A stretch of 64,000 bases of DNA from Prorocentrum cordatum (taxonomy: Eukaryota; Sar; Dinophyceae; Prorocentrales; Prorocentraceae). Position numbers and translations under genes: made by a program. Under the pieces are notes generated by a model. That model saw nothing but the letters and a program-made list of their open reading frames with translations, searched no databases and had not been told where the DNA came from. The stretch covers positions 507,680 through 571,679 of the forward strand of contig CAUYUJ010018616.1 of the NCBI GenBank assembly GCA_963575745.1. Reading direction: 5' to 3'. Positions 42,623 to 52,690 of the stretch are shown here, one piece after another; the stretch's first letter is position 1; every line of letters starts with the position of its first letter.

Positions 42623-42791
42623 CTAAAACAGGATCGGGATAAATCGCTCCAGAGCGTTCCGGAGCGCTCTCAGAGCGTTCCGGAACGCTCTGGAGCGGCC
42701 GCGGCGCCCAATACATCCTCCAAGCCCGCCGATTCTCAGAGATTTCGAGTTATCCCGATCCGAGTTTGTCCCGATCTTCGCGTCGTTTTAC
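42623..42791 (+). mobile_element. MITE family E, copy 1
   Basis: 169 bp, ends CTAAAAC and GTTTTAC, next to CGC on each side (possible 3-bp duplication). Contains the perfect 20-bp palindrome AGAGCGTTCCGGAACGCTCT (42672-42691), then GCGGCCGCGGCGCCCAATAC and CCGATTCTCAGAGATTTCGA. Close copy at 49238-49412. Confidence 0.8.
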
Positions 42792-42893
42792 CGCCCCCTC
42801 CTGCTCGCCGGAACCAGTGCCGGGCCACCTCAGGCCGCCCTTGGCGGCGCACGGAGGGCGCGGGGGGAGGGGGTAAGGCTCCTCAGCAGGTCC

Positions 42894-43110
42894 TCTCCTG
42901 CTCCTCCTCCTGCTCCTCCCCCCTCCTCCTCCTCCTCTCCTCCTCCTCCTCCTTCTCCTCCTCCTCCTCCTCCTCCTCCTCCTCTCTCCTCCTCCTCCTC
43001 CTCCTCCTCCTCCTCCTCCTCCTCCTCCTCCTCCTCCTCCTCCTCCTCCTCCTCCTCCTCCTCCTCCTCCTCCTCCTCCCCCTCCTCTTCTTCCTCCTCC
43101 TCCTCCTGCT
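42894..43110 (+). repeat. (TCC/CTC)n tract
   Basis: About 215 bp of pyrimidine triplets. Confidence 0.9.
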
Positions 43111-43284
43111 TCTAAGAAGGCGCCGGCCCCACATCTGCAGACCAGGCCCGCGCCTCCTGTCGAAGCAGGGGCGCCTCTGAGAAGCCTTCCGCCCTCCCCC
43201 GGTGCCTCTCTCTGCGCGTGGCCGGCGACTGAGACGAAGCCAGGACGAGGCCAACATCTGGCGTCTCTGAAGCCTCTTGGTAGT

Positions 43285-43500
43285 CCCCAAACGTGGTGGT
43301 GACAACACCTGGCGGTGAGTCTCGGGCGATTTGGTGTCACCACCCGGTTTGGTGACTCGTGCGGTTTTCCGAGGATGTCCCGAACACTGGTGGGTCCAGG
43401 AATCACAAAACCCGGTGGTGATCCCGTGTCCCCAAACCCAGCGGTGACCTTTTTGGGGGATTCCAGGTCGCCACCTGGCATCTCACCACCCGGTTTGGGG
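43285..43500 (+). mobile_element. MITE-like family M, copy 2
   Basis: 216 bp with ~35-bp imperfect TIRs: CCCCAAACGTGGTGGTGACA at left and the complement of CCCCAAACCGGGTGGTGAGA at right. Partner of 16801-17006. Followed at 43532-43600 by tandem variants of the family E palindrome (AGCGTTCCGGAACGCTC). Confidence 0.7.
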
Positions 43501-43781
43501 GTTCCCAAGCCTCGGACGTCGCGGCCTTCTCAGAGCGTTCCGGAACGCTCAGGGAGCGTTCTGGAACGCTCTGGGAGCTTTCTGGAAGGCTCTGGAACGG
43601 ATTTATCCTCGTCCAAGTCCCGTCCGAAGACCCCCATCCGTCGGGCCTTTTACATCGACAAGCAGGGCCCGCGCCTTCTAAGAAACAACCTTCTTCTAAA
43701 AAGCCCCCCCCCCATCCCCCGTCCCCCCCCTCTGCGCGTGGCCGACCCCAGTTGGCTCTGCTGTGCGCCTCCCTCGGCATC

Positions 43782-43895
43782 AATCGGACGTCCATTCCCC
43801 GTGCACTTTTCGATTTCGTGCGTGCACCTTTTTCGCAATGTCCCGAAATGCTGCTCGATGGTCTCCGCTGAGAAAGCACGCACTCGTCGGAGCGA
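43782..43895 (-). repeat. Dispersed repeat family Q, copy 1 (possibly coding)
   Basis: About three quarters similar to 52574-52690. On the minus strand this copy reads RVRAFSAETIEQHFGTLRKR, an ordinary-looking peptide. The second copy preserves flanking residues (RVR, GRP) but not the whole frame, so a decayed exon family is possible. Followed directly by (GGA)n. Confidence 0.45.
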
Positions 43896-43896
43896 T

Positions 43897-44030
43897 GAGG
43901 AGGAGGAGGAGGAGGAGGAGGAGGAGGAGGAGGAGGAGGAGGAGGAGGAGGAGGAGGAGGGGAAGGAGGAGGAGGAGGAGGAGGAGGAGGAGGAAGAGGA
44001 GGAGGAGGAGGAGGAGGAGGAGGAGGAGCG
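43897..44030 (+). repeat. (GGA)n tract
   Basis: About 134 bp of near-perfect purine triplets. Confidence 0.9.
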
Positions 44031-44385
44031 GGAGGTGGCGCGGCAGCCCGCCGGGGTCCAGCGGCCAGCCACGGTGCGGAGCCCGACCCCCGCGGGCCCT
44101 GAAGAGATCACGACGGGAGTGCGCCGCCAGAGTCTGCCCAGATCCACTGCCGCGGGATCGTGCCTGGGGCCTCGGGGAGCAGCAGAGACATGGACATGGA
44201 CATCTGCCCGCCCACGCGGGCGCGCAGGTATCCACATCCACCACTCCTCTGAGATCCCAAGCGGCATGATGATGTGGACAAAGCTCTGGCGGTGGAGGGA
44301 GGTGTTTCGATGTGTTCGGCCTCCAGGGGGTTCGATGTGTTTCGATGTGTTCGGCCCGTGCCTCGGTGCCGTCAACTCGACAACG

Positions 44386-44561
44386 CGTAAGAGCAACCCT
44401 GGGTAAGAGTGACCTTCGGTGCACGGCTTTTGGGGGCCGCGGGGGGGGGGGGGGGGGGGGGGGGCAAACACAAGCGCGCAAGACGCTACGGCCGCATCGA
44501 TCGGGAGGCCGCCCCGGTGGGCCCGCACCAAAGGTCACTGCGGCGAAAGGTCCCTCTTACG
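44386..44561 (+). mobile_element. MITE family C, copy 1
   Basis: About 176 bp. The left CGTAAGAGCAACC...AGTGACCTTCGGTGC and the right complement of CGTAAGAGGGACC...AGTGACCTTTGGTGC form a ~40-bp imperfect TIR. The inside contains a run of about 24 G. It is the empty-site paralog for the family E insertion in copy 2 (49098-49447). Confidence 0.75.
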
Positions 44562-44702
44562 TGTAGTAGTCGACTTCCCGTGCCTCGGGGGCCGTCAAGA
44601 AGCGACCCGGGATGGAAAAACCCGGTCTGGGGAGGCAGGCCCAGACCGCTGGAGATCCACAGCATGAGAGACGCAGGAAGTCGGAGGTCTGCAGAGCCAC
44701 GT

Positions 44703-44935
44703 GCGCTGCCCAGGTGTTCCCAGGCGCTCCCAGGCGCCCCAGACGCTCCCAGGGCGCTCGCCGGCGCTCCCAAGCGCTCCCAGGCACTCCCAGGTGCTTT
44801 CAGGCGGTCCCCGGGCGCCCCCGCGCGCTCCCAAGCGCCCTCCCAAGCGATTCGTGCGCTTCCCAGGTCTCCCAAGCGCTTCCCCGGCGCTTCCCCGGCG
44901 CTCCCGGGCGCTCCCGAGCGCTCCTAGGCGCTCCC
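44703..44935 (+). repeat. GCTCCCAGGC 10-bp minisatellite
   Basis: About 23 degenerate decamers of GCTCCCAGGC / GCTCCCAAGC. Confidence 0.9.
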
Positions 44936-44984
44936 TCCCAGATAGGGGTCCGAGTAGGTGGCGCCAGGAGGGAATTGGCTCACA

Positions 44985-45180
44985 TCCGCCGCTGAGGGGC
45001 CCGGTGTCCTGGGATCCCGGGGAGCGGTACGAGGTGGGCGCCGTTGGGCTCCAGGGGGCGGCCCAGAACACGTCCACATCTGCCGACTCCCGAAGTCCAG
45101 GGAGATCCGTTTCCCAGGCGGTGGGCGCGCACAAGTCACACCCTCGGGATGCGGGTGCGAGGTGGGGATTCCCACCAGCC
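44985..45180 (+). repeat. Dispersed repeat family O, copy 1
   Basis: Resembles 46186-46385: CACATCCGCCGC, G.TGT(C/T)CTGGGA, CGTCCACATC, GTCCAGG, (C/G)GTTTCCCAGGC.GTGG and CCTCGG(G/A).(T/A)GCGG. No TIR. The neighbouring stretches 45181-45524, 45761-46185 and 46386-46854 contain no supportable gene. Confidence 0.55.
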
Positions 45181-45524
45181 CTCTGGCCCTCTGGGCGTAG
45201 GTGGTTTAGTAAGTCAGCACTTGCAACCTCCTTCTTCCCCGGCGGGAACAGACTTAGATTTCCCCCAGCCCCTTTGCCCTGGGTCTGGAACCATCCCCCG
45301 CGCGAGGGGAGCGTCCAACATGACTCATGTAACATGATGACCCAATCTCTCCAAGATGGACCCCGGAAGCCAATCCAAGAGGCCTCTGCTCCAACTGGCA
45401 AATGGCCGAAAGGCCCAAATCCTTCCAAAACCTCAGGACAGTCAATGTTGATGGCTTTCCCGCATGTTCGCTTCCGACGGGCTTCTGATGCCTGAAGATG
45501 GCTCCAATATGGCAAAAATGGAGC

Positions 45525-45760
45525 CCCAAGAGGGGCCCACACGGGCTCCAAGACGGCCCCTCAAGCGCCTAGGAGAGCCCCAGGAGCACTGCAAGAAAAT
45601 CCCAAGCTGCGATTTGTCCGCTTCCGACGGGTGGGGCGCGAATCAGGATCCCCAACAGCTTGAATCGATGGCCCCCAAGATGGCTCCCCAAGAGAGCCCC
45701 GAAGGTCTCCAACAGGGCCCCAAGAGGGCACCCGAATGGCCCAACCAAGAGGCTCCCGTG
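45525..45760 (+). repeat. CCCCAAGATGGC / CCAAGAGGGGCCC degenerate array
   Basis: Loose member of the ~10-bp family. Confidence 0.6.
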
Positions 45761-46185
45761 CGGAACGATCCGCGAAGGCCCTGTATGGTTCCCTCCTGGG
45801 CCTGCGCAGGCTGCTCCCGATCTATCTTCGGCTTGACAGCAGGCCCCCCCCGTTGTCCCGCCGCTTGCTCCCACCAGGGCAACTCGACTGGGAAGCGTTT
45901 CTGGCTAGGCTGGTGGGGGTACTTTTCTTTGTTCGCGAGCGCGCAGGGATGCCAGGCGCCGTCGAGAAACGCGAACAACTGATGGGGATATTTTTTGGTC
46001 GGCGGCTCCTAGGCGAAGGTCAAGAAGCGGGGCAACGTTCGGGGCGCGGAACGAAGATAATTGGCCGCAGTGGCGCATGCACATGCAAGGGACAAAATTA
46101 CCCACATTAGACGCCAAAGACCGGCGCAGACGTCCCGGCGGGTGGGGACGCCAAAGCGCGGCTGGTGGGGATATGCAAAGCGTCA

Positions 46186-46385
46186 AGAATGTGTCACATC
46201 CGCCGCCCGTAGAGACCGATGTTCTGGGACACCATGGGGCCTATGTGACGGACATATTTAAGACCAAGGAGGCCCGAACATGTGCACATCCACCGCATCC
46301 CCAGGTCCAGGACAGACCAGTTTCCCAGGCTGTGGACGGGCATGAGTCCCAGCCTCGGAGACGCGGTCGGAGGATCGCGCCAAAC
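46186..46385 (+). repeat. Dispersed repeat family O, copy 2
   Basis: Partner of 44985-45180. Confidence 0.55.
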
Positions 46386-46854
46386 CGCCGAAAACTATGA
46401 AACACCGCCGTCCCGAACTTTTTACGCATCGTGCGTGTCTGGGTCGCCGCGATGCATCGGCGACGCGGCGCGATGCTTTGAGCGGGGACCGACCGTCCCG
46501 GCCTTTCGAAAGGCCTACGACGAAAAGTTCTCAGAATAGAAGACGGCTCTACGAAGATAAGACGGCTCTTTGAAAATTGAGCCCATGTGCAAAAGCAAGA
46601 CGGTCCCAGCCAGATATCCGCGGGCCCCATCCGGGGGCGCAAGGCTGCGAAGGTGCGTGCGGTCGAATGTCATGACTGATGTTTGTCATTTGTTGTTTGC
46701 CCTGTTGTAACTCTACTCCTGTTTCCTGCTGCCTCTTGACTGTCTGATAAAGGGGCCCCGCCGCGTCACCAAACAGCCAGCGGGAACGGGGGGCGTGAAC
46801 CTCAAATCGAGGCTGCTCTGGGCCACCCCAGGATTCTCATGGCGACGCCACCCC

Positions 46855-47500
46855 GCGGCCAGAACGGCCCGAGAGGCCTCCAAGATTGCGAACGACGCTC
46901 CGAAGAGAGCCTCAATAGGCCAAGGCGGCCCGAGATGGCCCCAATACGTCCCACGATGGCCCCAAGACGGCCCAGACGGCCCAAGAGGCCTCCAAGAGGC
47001 CTCCCAAGATGGCCCCGCGAAGCAAACATCAACGATGATCCTAACATTTTTGAAGGTGTTTGGCCTTCTCGCCTTTTCGGCTTTCCGATGCTCCGAGACG
47101 GACCAAGAGGTTCCCAAGATCGCCTGACGACGGCCCTAGAAGCCCCCGTGACGGCCCAAGAGGCCGCCAAGACGGCCCCACGACGGCCAAAGAGGGCCCC
47201 AAGACGGTCCAAGAGGCGCCCCAGACGGCCCAAAAGAGCCCTAAGACGGTCCCAAGAGAGGCCCAAGAGGGAGTCCACGAACCGAATACTCGACCTTTCC
47301 GCCCCGAGAGAGCCCCAGAAGGCGCTAAGAAGGTCCCGAGAGGCCCCAAGAGCCCCCCAAGAGGCCCCAAGGAGACCCCCAAGAGACCCCAAATAGCTGT
47401 TTCCAAGAGGCCTCAAGGAGACCCCCAAGAGGCCTCAAGGCGACCCCCAAGAGACCCCCAAGACGCCCCAAGGAGACCACCAAGAGGCACAAAAGAGACC
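46855..47500 (+). repeat. GGCCCCAAGA degenerate minisatellite
   Basis: About 650 bp of ~9-11-bp units (CCAAGACGGCC, CCAAGAGGCC, CCCCAAGAGACC), with a less repetitive island near 47020-47090. Long frames on both strands are due to the repeat. Confidence 0.85.
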
Positions 47501-47518
47501 CCCGCGCAGCCGCCCGCA

Positions 47519-47761
47519 CTAGTAATAGGGGGGCCAGCGGCAGAGGGCGAAGCCCTTCAGATATTCCAAGAACATGTCGTGCAAGCCACAAGAGGCTTTC
47601 AGAACATCGGTTGCTGGGAGTGCGGTCAAGAACTTGTGGATAGCGTGTGGCGGCGGCGGCCCGGGCATCACGCGATGCCTTGCGAGCGGACTGCGTGTCG
47701 CTCCGCCCCGTCGGGCGGGAGGCTCAGGAAAAGCTCGGCATGCGGACGCTTCGGGACCCAT
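47519..47761 (-). CDS. Coding-like exon, unknown product (80 residues)
   Basis: Minus frame from an ATG at 47761 to a TAG. The C-terminal half is persuasive (HAIHKFLTALPATDVLKASC followed by GLHDMFLEYLKGFALCRWPP) with varied codons and no low-complexity sequence. The N-terminal part overlaps a segment related to 6781-6862. An opposing plus frame (47574-47771) is also open but has poorer composition. Confidence 0.42.
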   Translation of the reverse strand: MGPEASACRAFPEPPARRGGATRSPLARHRVMPGPPPPHAIHKFLTALPATDVLKASCGLHDMFLEYLKGFALCRWPPYY

Positions 47762-47912
47762 AATTGGATAGCGTGTCGCGCCAAAGCGCTACAGGCCAAA
47801 AGATCCCGACCGTAGAAGCAGGTTGCACAAGCCAACCACGATTATGATAGCAATCTTTGGTGGACCCAGATGCAAACCAGGGCGCCTCGTATTGCCTTCA
47901 GCGACTCCGAAA

Positions 47913-48055
47913 GGTTTGGTTTGCAAAGGGTGCGGCATGCAAACTGCACCCTTGGGGGCGGGCGAGGACCCCGACAGAGACCCCCGCCGCGCTCCGACGA
48001 GGACCGGCGACCCAACGACGCCAATGGCACACCACACCCCGGCGTAGCCACACCT
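47913..48055 (+). mobile_element. MITE family K, copy 3
   Basis: 143 bp from GGTTTGGTTTGCAAAGGGTG to CGGCGTAGCCACACC. About 45 bp shorter than copy 1 through internal loss. Both copies are preceded by CGACTCC(A/G)AA, so the element may start slightly earlier. Confidence 0.7.
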
Positions 48056-48103
48056 TCTGCCCAAAGGCGAGCGATGGGGGGGAAGTGAGAATGAAGGGGC
48101 CCT

Positions 48104-48252
48104 GGGACACACAGATAAATACACACACAAATAACAGGATCCCCCATATATTTTCCAATATGTTCTGGGTGTTTGTCCTCCCCCCCAATTCCCATACGTT
48201 TCCCTATTTTCCTGGAAGTCGACGGTCAATTGTGTCTGTGTGTTTTTTCCCC
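48104..48252 (+). mobile_element. MITE-like family I, copy 2
   Basis: Begins GGGACACACAGATAAATAC, ends GTCTGTGTGTTTTTTCCCC. Close to copy 1 (39941-40085). Confidence 0.65.
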
Positions 48253-48398
48253 TCCCGAGAGCAGGGGCGGGCCTTCTCAGAAGGCTCGGCAGGCCCCCGG
48301 CCTCCTGGAGAGTTCTCCCCGATCCTCCGGCCACGGCGCCGGACGCCTCCCGGAAGACGCGGGGCCCGCCGACGAGCTCCGCCGCCTCCCGAGAGGGC

Positions 48399-48502
48399 CT
48401 CCTCCTCCTCGCCCTCCTCCTCCTCCTCCTCCTCCTCCTCCTCCTCCTCCTCCTCCTCCTCCTCCTCCTCCTCCTCCTCCTCCTCCTCCTCCTCCTCCCC
48501 CC
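48399..48502 (+). repeat. (TCC)n tract
   Basis: About 100 bp of perfect pyrimidine triplets; degenerate CTCC-rich DNA follows to 48590. Confidence 0.9.
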
Positions 48503-48670
48503 CTCCTCTTTGTCCTCCTCCTCGACCTCTCCCCTTTCCTCCTCCTCGTCCTCCTCCTCCTTCTCCTCCCCCCCCTCCGCCCGCGGCCGACCCCATGGCC
48601 GCCCGCGCCTCGAGCCCCCTCCGAGGCGCAGCCTCGCTCCCCACCGCTTGGCGGCCGCCGCCGCCCCGCA

Positions 48671-49094
48671 TCGGGCCGGGCGAACGGGGGGGATAGCAAA
48701 GAGCCTGTTTTTTTTTGGACTCAGGCAAGTTTACTTGCATGGCGTTCGCCCCCCCCCCCCCCCCCTCGCCCCTCTTCAAGCGAATACTAGCGTGCAAGTG
48801 CCTTTCGACTTGCGTGATTTCCGCGCCCCCCCGAACGTGCAAGTCGTTTGCGGCTTGCTTCAGGCTCAGCCCCCCCCCCGTCCATGCAAGTAAACTTGCC
48901 AGAGTCTAAAAAAAACAGGCTCAAGGGGGGGTTTGAGAATCAGCTCGCGTGGCTGAATCTCCCGGCGCCTCCAGGCGCCGGAGGCGGCCACGTATCGAGG
49001 AATGGGCCCCTCGGTGGAGCTGAAGCTGGCTGCACGCAGCAGATTTCGCACCCCCCCCTTTCCCTATCCCCCCCTTTCGTTCGGCCCGACCCGG
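48671..49094 (+). mobile_element. MITE family B, copy 2 (contains nested family D)
   Basis: Left TIR TCGGGCCGGGCGAACGGGGG; right end complements it (CCCCCCCTTTCGTTCGGCCC...). With the 222-bp family D insert and its 2-bp duplication removed, the length is 200 bp, matching copy 1 (195 bp). The interior TTTGAGAATCAGCTCGCGTG and CCGGCGCCTCCAGGCGCCGG match copy 1. No flanking duplication remains visible. Confidence 0.9.
48701..48922 (+). mobile_element. MITE family D, copy 2, nested in family B
   Basis: 222 bp, ends GAGCCTGTTTTTTTTT and AAAAAAAACAGGCTC, inner TIR part CAAGTTTACTTGCATGG. Family B copy 1 (near 37425-37440, GATAGCAAAGGGGGGG) is the empty site and implies a 2-bp AA duplication. Confidence 0.93.
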
Positions 49095-49097
49095 CTA

Positions 49098-49447
49098 TAC
49101 GCAAGAGTGCTCCTGGGTAAGAGTGACCCTTGCTGCGCGACTTTCTGGGGGCCGCGGGGGGACCAGACCTGGGCGCGCAAGCGGCTGCTGCTGCTTCGTT
49201 TTCGGCCACCTGAGGACCCATCTGTGCCCGCACCAAGGTAAAACAGGGCTAGGATCGGGATAAATCGCTGAGGAGCGTTCCGGAGCGCTTTCAGAGCGTT
49301 CCGGAACGCTCTGGAGCGGCCGCGGCGCCCAATACGTCCTCCAAACCCGCCGATTCTCAGAGATTTCGAATTATCCCGACCCGATTTTGTCCCGATCTTC
49401 GCGTCGTTTTACAAAGGTCACTCCGGCGAAAGGTCACTCTTTATGCC
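49098..49447 (+). mobile_element. MITE family C, copy 2 (contains nested family E)
   Basis: Flanked by TA at 49096-49097 and 49448-49449. Ends TACGCAAGAGTGCTCC and GGTCACTCTTTATGCC. Without the insert it is about 175 bp, like copy 1. It lies only 3 bp beyond the end of family B copy 2. Confidence 0.8.
49238..49412 (+). mobile_element. MITE family E, copy 2, nested in family C
   Basis: 175 bp, ends GTAAAAC and GTTTTAC. Family C copy 1 (GCACCAAAGGTCAC at 44525) is the empty site; here it reads GCACCAAG-element-AAAGGTCAC, implying a 3-4-bp duplication. Carries the same 20-bp palindrome as copy 1. Confidence 0.9.
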
Positions 49448-49638
49448 TAGCCGATGCAGCCGCCGCTGCCTTGCGACTCCTCCGACGCCGCCCTGCCCGG
49501 ACCGCACCCCCCTGGAGGGCCCCGCGCGGCGGGCGGCGGGCGGCCCGCCGCGCGGCCCGAGAGCGCCGCGGCCGGTCTTGCCGCCTCGGCTCCGCTCCCG
49601 GCCTCGGCCCCCTCCGCCCCTCTCCGCCTCCAGCCTTA

Positions 49639-49814
49639 CAGTCGGGGCCTTGACCTAAGAAACCCTAAATAAGGAACGAGGCCCCTCTTTTCCATAAGTT
49701 AAACTTCGATGTCCGATCGAAAACATAAGGACAACCTGAGGCAAGCTGTGAAACACTCAAGGAACGCGGGGCCCCTCCCCAACCAAAAGGGTTCCTTCTT
49801 CAGAGCCCCGACTG
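49639..49814 (+). mobile_element. MITE family F, copy 1
   Basis: 176 bp with TIRs CAGTCGGGGC / GCCCCGACTG, flanked by TA (49637-49638 and 49815-49816). Inside: CCTAAATAAGGAACGAGGCC and CCAAAAGGGTTCCTTCTTCA. Close copy at 59500-59676. TA duplication suggests a Tc1/mariner-type transposase in trans (inference). Confidence 0.92.
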
Positions 49815-50060
49815 TACGTCGGGCGTGTCCCCCTACAGGGGGATTGGGGGCGAACAATGAAAAGATACCGTCCAACAAAAACGTCCCCTGGCCGTTTTTC
49901 GACTAGTTTTGAACTTTCCCCCCGTGGAGGGACGGGCCAGACCGAACTCCAGCCTCGGCCTCCTCCTCGCCTGCCCTCGTCCGGCTCCGCCTCCTCGGAG
50001 GCCCCAAAGTCATCCTGGCCCTCCTCCTCCTCCTCCTCGTGCCCCTGGGCACTCTCGGCC

Positions 50061-50157
50061 TCCCCCTCCTCCTCCTCCTCCTCCTCCTCCTCCTCCTCCT
50101 CCTCCTCCTCAACTCCTCAACTCCTCCTCCTCCTCCTCCTCCTCCTCCTCCTCCTCC

Positions 50158-50195
<38 letters not shown>

Positions 50196-50316
50196 CTCCT
50201 CCTCCTCTTCCTCCTCGTTTTCCACCTGCTCTTCCTGGCGCCTCCTCCTCATCCTCCTCATTGGCTTCTCGTCCAAGTCCTCCTCCTCCTCCTCCTCCTC
50301 CTCCTCCTCCTCCTCT
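50061..50316 (+). repeat. (TCC)n and (ATC)n tracts
   Basis: TCC at 50061-50157, ATC at 50158-50190, then TCC again at 50275-50316. Confidence 0.9.
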
Positions 50317-50345
50317 CGCTGATAATCTTTTTCCTCTCATCTTCC

Positions 50346-50831
50346 TTAAGCCCGTTCTGGCTGACAATTTGCGCACGCATGCGCATTCAGCAAACCGGAA
50401 ACCGTACGACCACACGAGTTTGCTGCTTCGTGGCTGATTCGACGGCGTATGTGTCCGTGCTCGAGGTGAACCACTGTTGCGGTAGCGACCACCGTGCGAC
50501 TCCTAAGACTTGGCGCGGCGCGACAGACAAGAGCCAAGACAGCTGTCAGTGGCCATCTCGGGCCGAGAAGAAGAAGACGCGAGGGCAGCGGGCCAAGGAG
50601 CCGGCGGGCGGGGCGGCCTCGCGGCTCTCCGAGGAGCTCGCAGATGTCCGCAGCGAGCTCGCCGTCACCTGCCCTGTGCTCCAGAAGCTCCTGGGCAATC
50701 TGTTTCCGGTTCATGGTCTTGCCGCCAGTACTGTCGTCGGTGGTGACCCGAGTATGGGATGTAAGAGCATCTCTGCCCGTGCCAGGTGCAGCGAGGCATG
50801 TGGTGAAGTCGCAGCGCGACGACATCATCAT
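50346..50831 (-). CDS. Coding-like exon, unknown product
   Basis: From three consecutive ATGs at 50831-50823 the minus frame reads ordinary protein with G/C-ending codons, best at MNRKQIAQELLEHRAGDGEL followed by AADICELLGEP (50714-50620), which looks like an amphipathic helical region. After about 50560 the frame becomes Leu/Arg-rich and the exon probably ends earlier. No family recognised. The upstream exon, if any, would lie to the right. Confidence 0.45.
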   Translation of the reverse strand: MMMSSRCDFTTCLAAPGTGRDALTSHTRVTTDDSTGGKTMNRKQIAQELLEHRAGDGELAADICELLGEPRGRPARRLLGPLPSRLLLLGPRWPLTAVLALVCRAAPSLRSRTVVATATVVHLEHGHIRRRISHEAANSCGRTVSGLLNAHACANCQPERA

Positions 50832-50889
50832 GGACACCGCAGCGACAACGGGAGGCACCAGCCATGGCAGCCATACGAAAGGCAAATAC

Positions 50890-51350
50890 GAAGCCGAATG
50901 CCGTCGGCAAGGCAAGTACAGAACAATTGGAGGCGGAATTCGAGCCCCACGCCATCCGTTGTGGTAAAAGCGGCCACTGGCAGCACGCGGCAAAGTTGGA
51001 GCCGAACGCCAACGCCAGGGGAAGCTCCATGCAGAGGCACCTGGAGGCAAAGTCAGATGCTAACGACGTCAGCTATGAGAGATACGAGCAGTCGGAGGCG
51101 AAGTTGGGGGCCAACGCCAAGTGTTGCAAGAAAAGCGGACAGTGGGAGCACACGGCAAGGCCAGGGTCAGAGCTGAATGCCGCCGTCGGCTCTTAGTGAA
51201 CCGATTTGCTGTGGCGAAATTGGATCCCAATGCCACATGCTGTCAAAAGGCGGACAGTGGCAGCGCACGGCGAAGCCAACACCATGAGCATCACGGTGCA
51301 GAGGCACGCAGAGGCGCAATGGAGGCCCGGCGCCACCAGCAGTGAGAGAA
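50890..51350 (+). repeat. Degenerate ~85-bp repeats around AAGTTGGAGCCGAACGCC
   Basis: Several diverged units share (G/A)AA(A/G)TTGGA(G/T)CC(G/C)AA(C/T)GCCA and a downstream AAAAGCGGACAGTGG(G/C)AGC word. In one plus frame they give repeated KLEPNA / KSGQWEHTA-like peptides, so a diverged repeat protein is possible. Bases 51351-51660 hold nothing identifiable. Confidence 0.5.
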
Positions 51351-51660
51351 CTGGGCAGCGGCAGCGCGGTGGCGGAGAACTCGTGCTTGCCGCAGGATGT
51401 CAACGTGCCACTGCGAGGAGCAGCCCAGTCAGGCACGACGGGGCTCTTCTGGCCGAGGCGGGTCTCGGCCACGAGCAGTCTCGCCGACCTCGATCCGAGG
51501 GGCGGGCGGCCCGGCGACCAGGCCCCCCTCTGGAGCCGAGGGCCCCGGTTCAGCGAGCGTCTTGACGTGTGCGGCGAAAGGGGCTGGAGGACGGGGAGCG
51601 AATGAAGGCGAGGAGGAAGGGAGGGGGGAAGGGAGGAGGGGGAAAGAGTGAAGGGGTCCA

Positions 51661-51825
51661 GAGAAAAACACACACAATACAAACACAGATATGAATCGAC
51701 ACCTGTCCCAGATTGCCAATTTGTCTCCATGGTTTCTTTACTTTCGTCTTCCCCTCCACTCTCCGCATATTACCCATACCCTTGTGGGAGTCGACGATGG
51801 GCTGCGTCTGTGTGTTTCTTTCCCT
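51661..51825 (+). mobile_element. MITE-like family I, copy 3
   Basis: About 165 bp, AGAAAAACACACACAATAC at left and GTCTGTGTGTTTCTTTCCC at right. More diverged inside than copies 1 and 2. The next 750 bases are G+C-rich with no supportable gene. Confidence 0.6.
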
Positions 51826-52573
51826 CGTGAAGAGAAGGGGGCACGCTCCTGATGCGATCCAGCAGGAACTCCCAGCCACTGCCCGCGAAGCAGCCGTGCT
51901 GGTGGCCTGCCGTGCGCAGGGGGGCGTGGGCGGGAAGCGCGCGGGGATCGTGGGGGAGCGGGGTCCTGGCGGGGGTCGGGTGCCCCGAAAAGCGGAGGCA
52001 GGAAGAGTACCGGAGGAGGGGCGGGGAGAGAGGCAGGGGCAGCAAGCACGCACGCAGGGGCGGACGGGGGGACGGGCGGGGGCAGTCGTCAGCAGCTCGC
52101 GGTCGGCGGCTGGGGGCGGGCGGGGGCAGCGGCGTGGGCGGGGCGCAGGCGGGCGGGGGCAACGGCGTGGGCGGGGACGGAGTCCTGTGGTTAGGCGGTC
52201 CCAGGTGCAGCTGCCGCGTCGAGGTCGGGTCGCCGACGTGCGCTGGCCATTCAGAAGCGGCCCGGCTGGAGAAGCCAGCGGCGAGGCGCTGCGGACCGCC
52301 GGCAGCAGAGGGAAGCGGGAGGGAAAGGAGAAAAGCAAGGAGGGGGCGCCATGCTCGCGCAGGGGGCACGACTTCCAAAAGAAAGTCCAGGACGAGGAGG
52401 TGGGGGGAGGGGGCCAGCTCATCCTGGCGGGGCATGTCTGCGGACGAGGGCGAGACAGGGAACATGCTGCTAGAAGGGCAGGGGGCCATGACGCCTGGAT
52501 ACTTCATTGGCCAGGGACCCACGACCTCCCCCCCCAAAAGAAGCTCTCGCCCGCCGCTCTCTTGCCGTCGCTC

Positions 52574-52690
52574 GGGCGTCCCTTTCCTGTGCACGTTGTC
52601 GGCTTCGTGCGTGCTTGTTGTTCGCAAGGTGCTCCAGGATGCGCACCGATGGCCGCCGCCGAGAACAAAACGCGCACACGCCCGAACGAT
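52574..52690 (-). repeat. Dispersed repeat family Q, copy 2
   Basis: Partner of 43782-43895. Bases 52691-53135 following it are Gly/Pro/Ser-codon-rich DNA without a supportable gene. Confidence 0.45.

Noticed and set aside
44595-45551. A 318-codon minus frame rich in Leu/Gly/Ser
   Set aside because: The 3' half is the 10-bp GCTCCCAGGC minisatellite and the 5' half is repeat family O.
50864-51196. Zinc-knuckle-like CGKSGHWQH motif in a plus frame
   Set aside because: The first and last Cys of a CCHC knuckle are missing and the segment is a degenerate DNA repeat.
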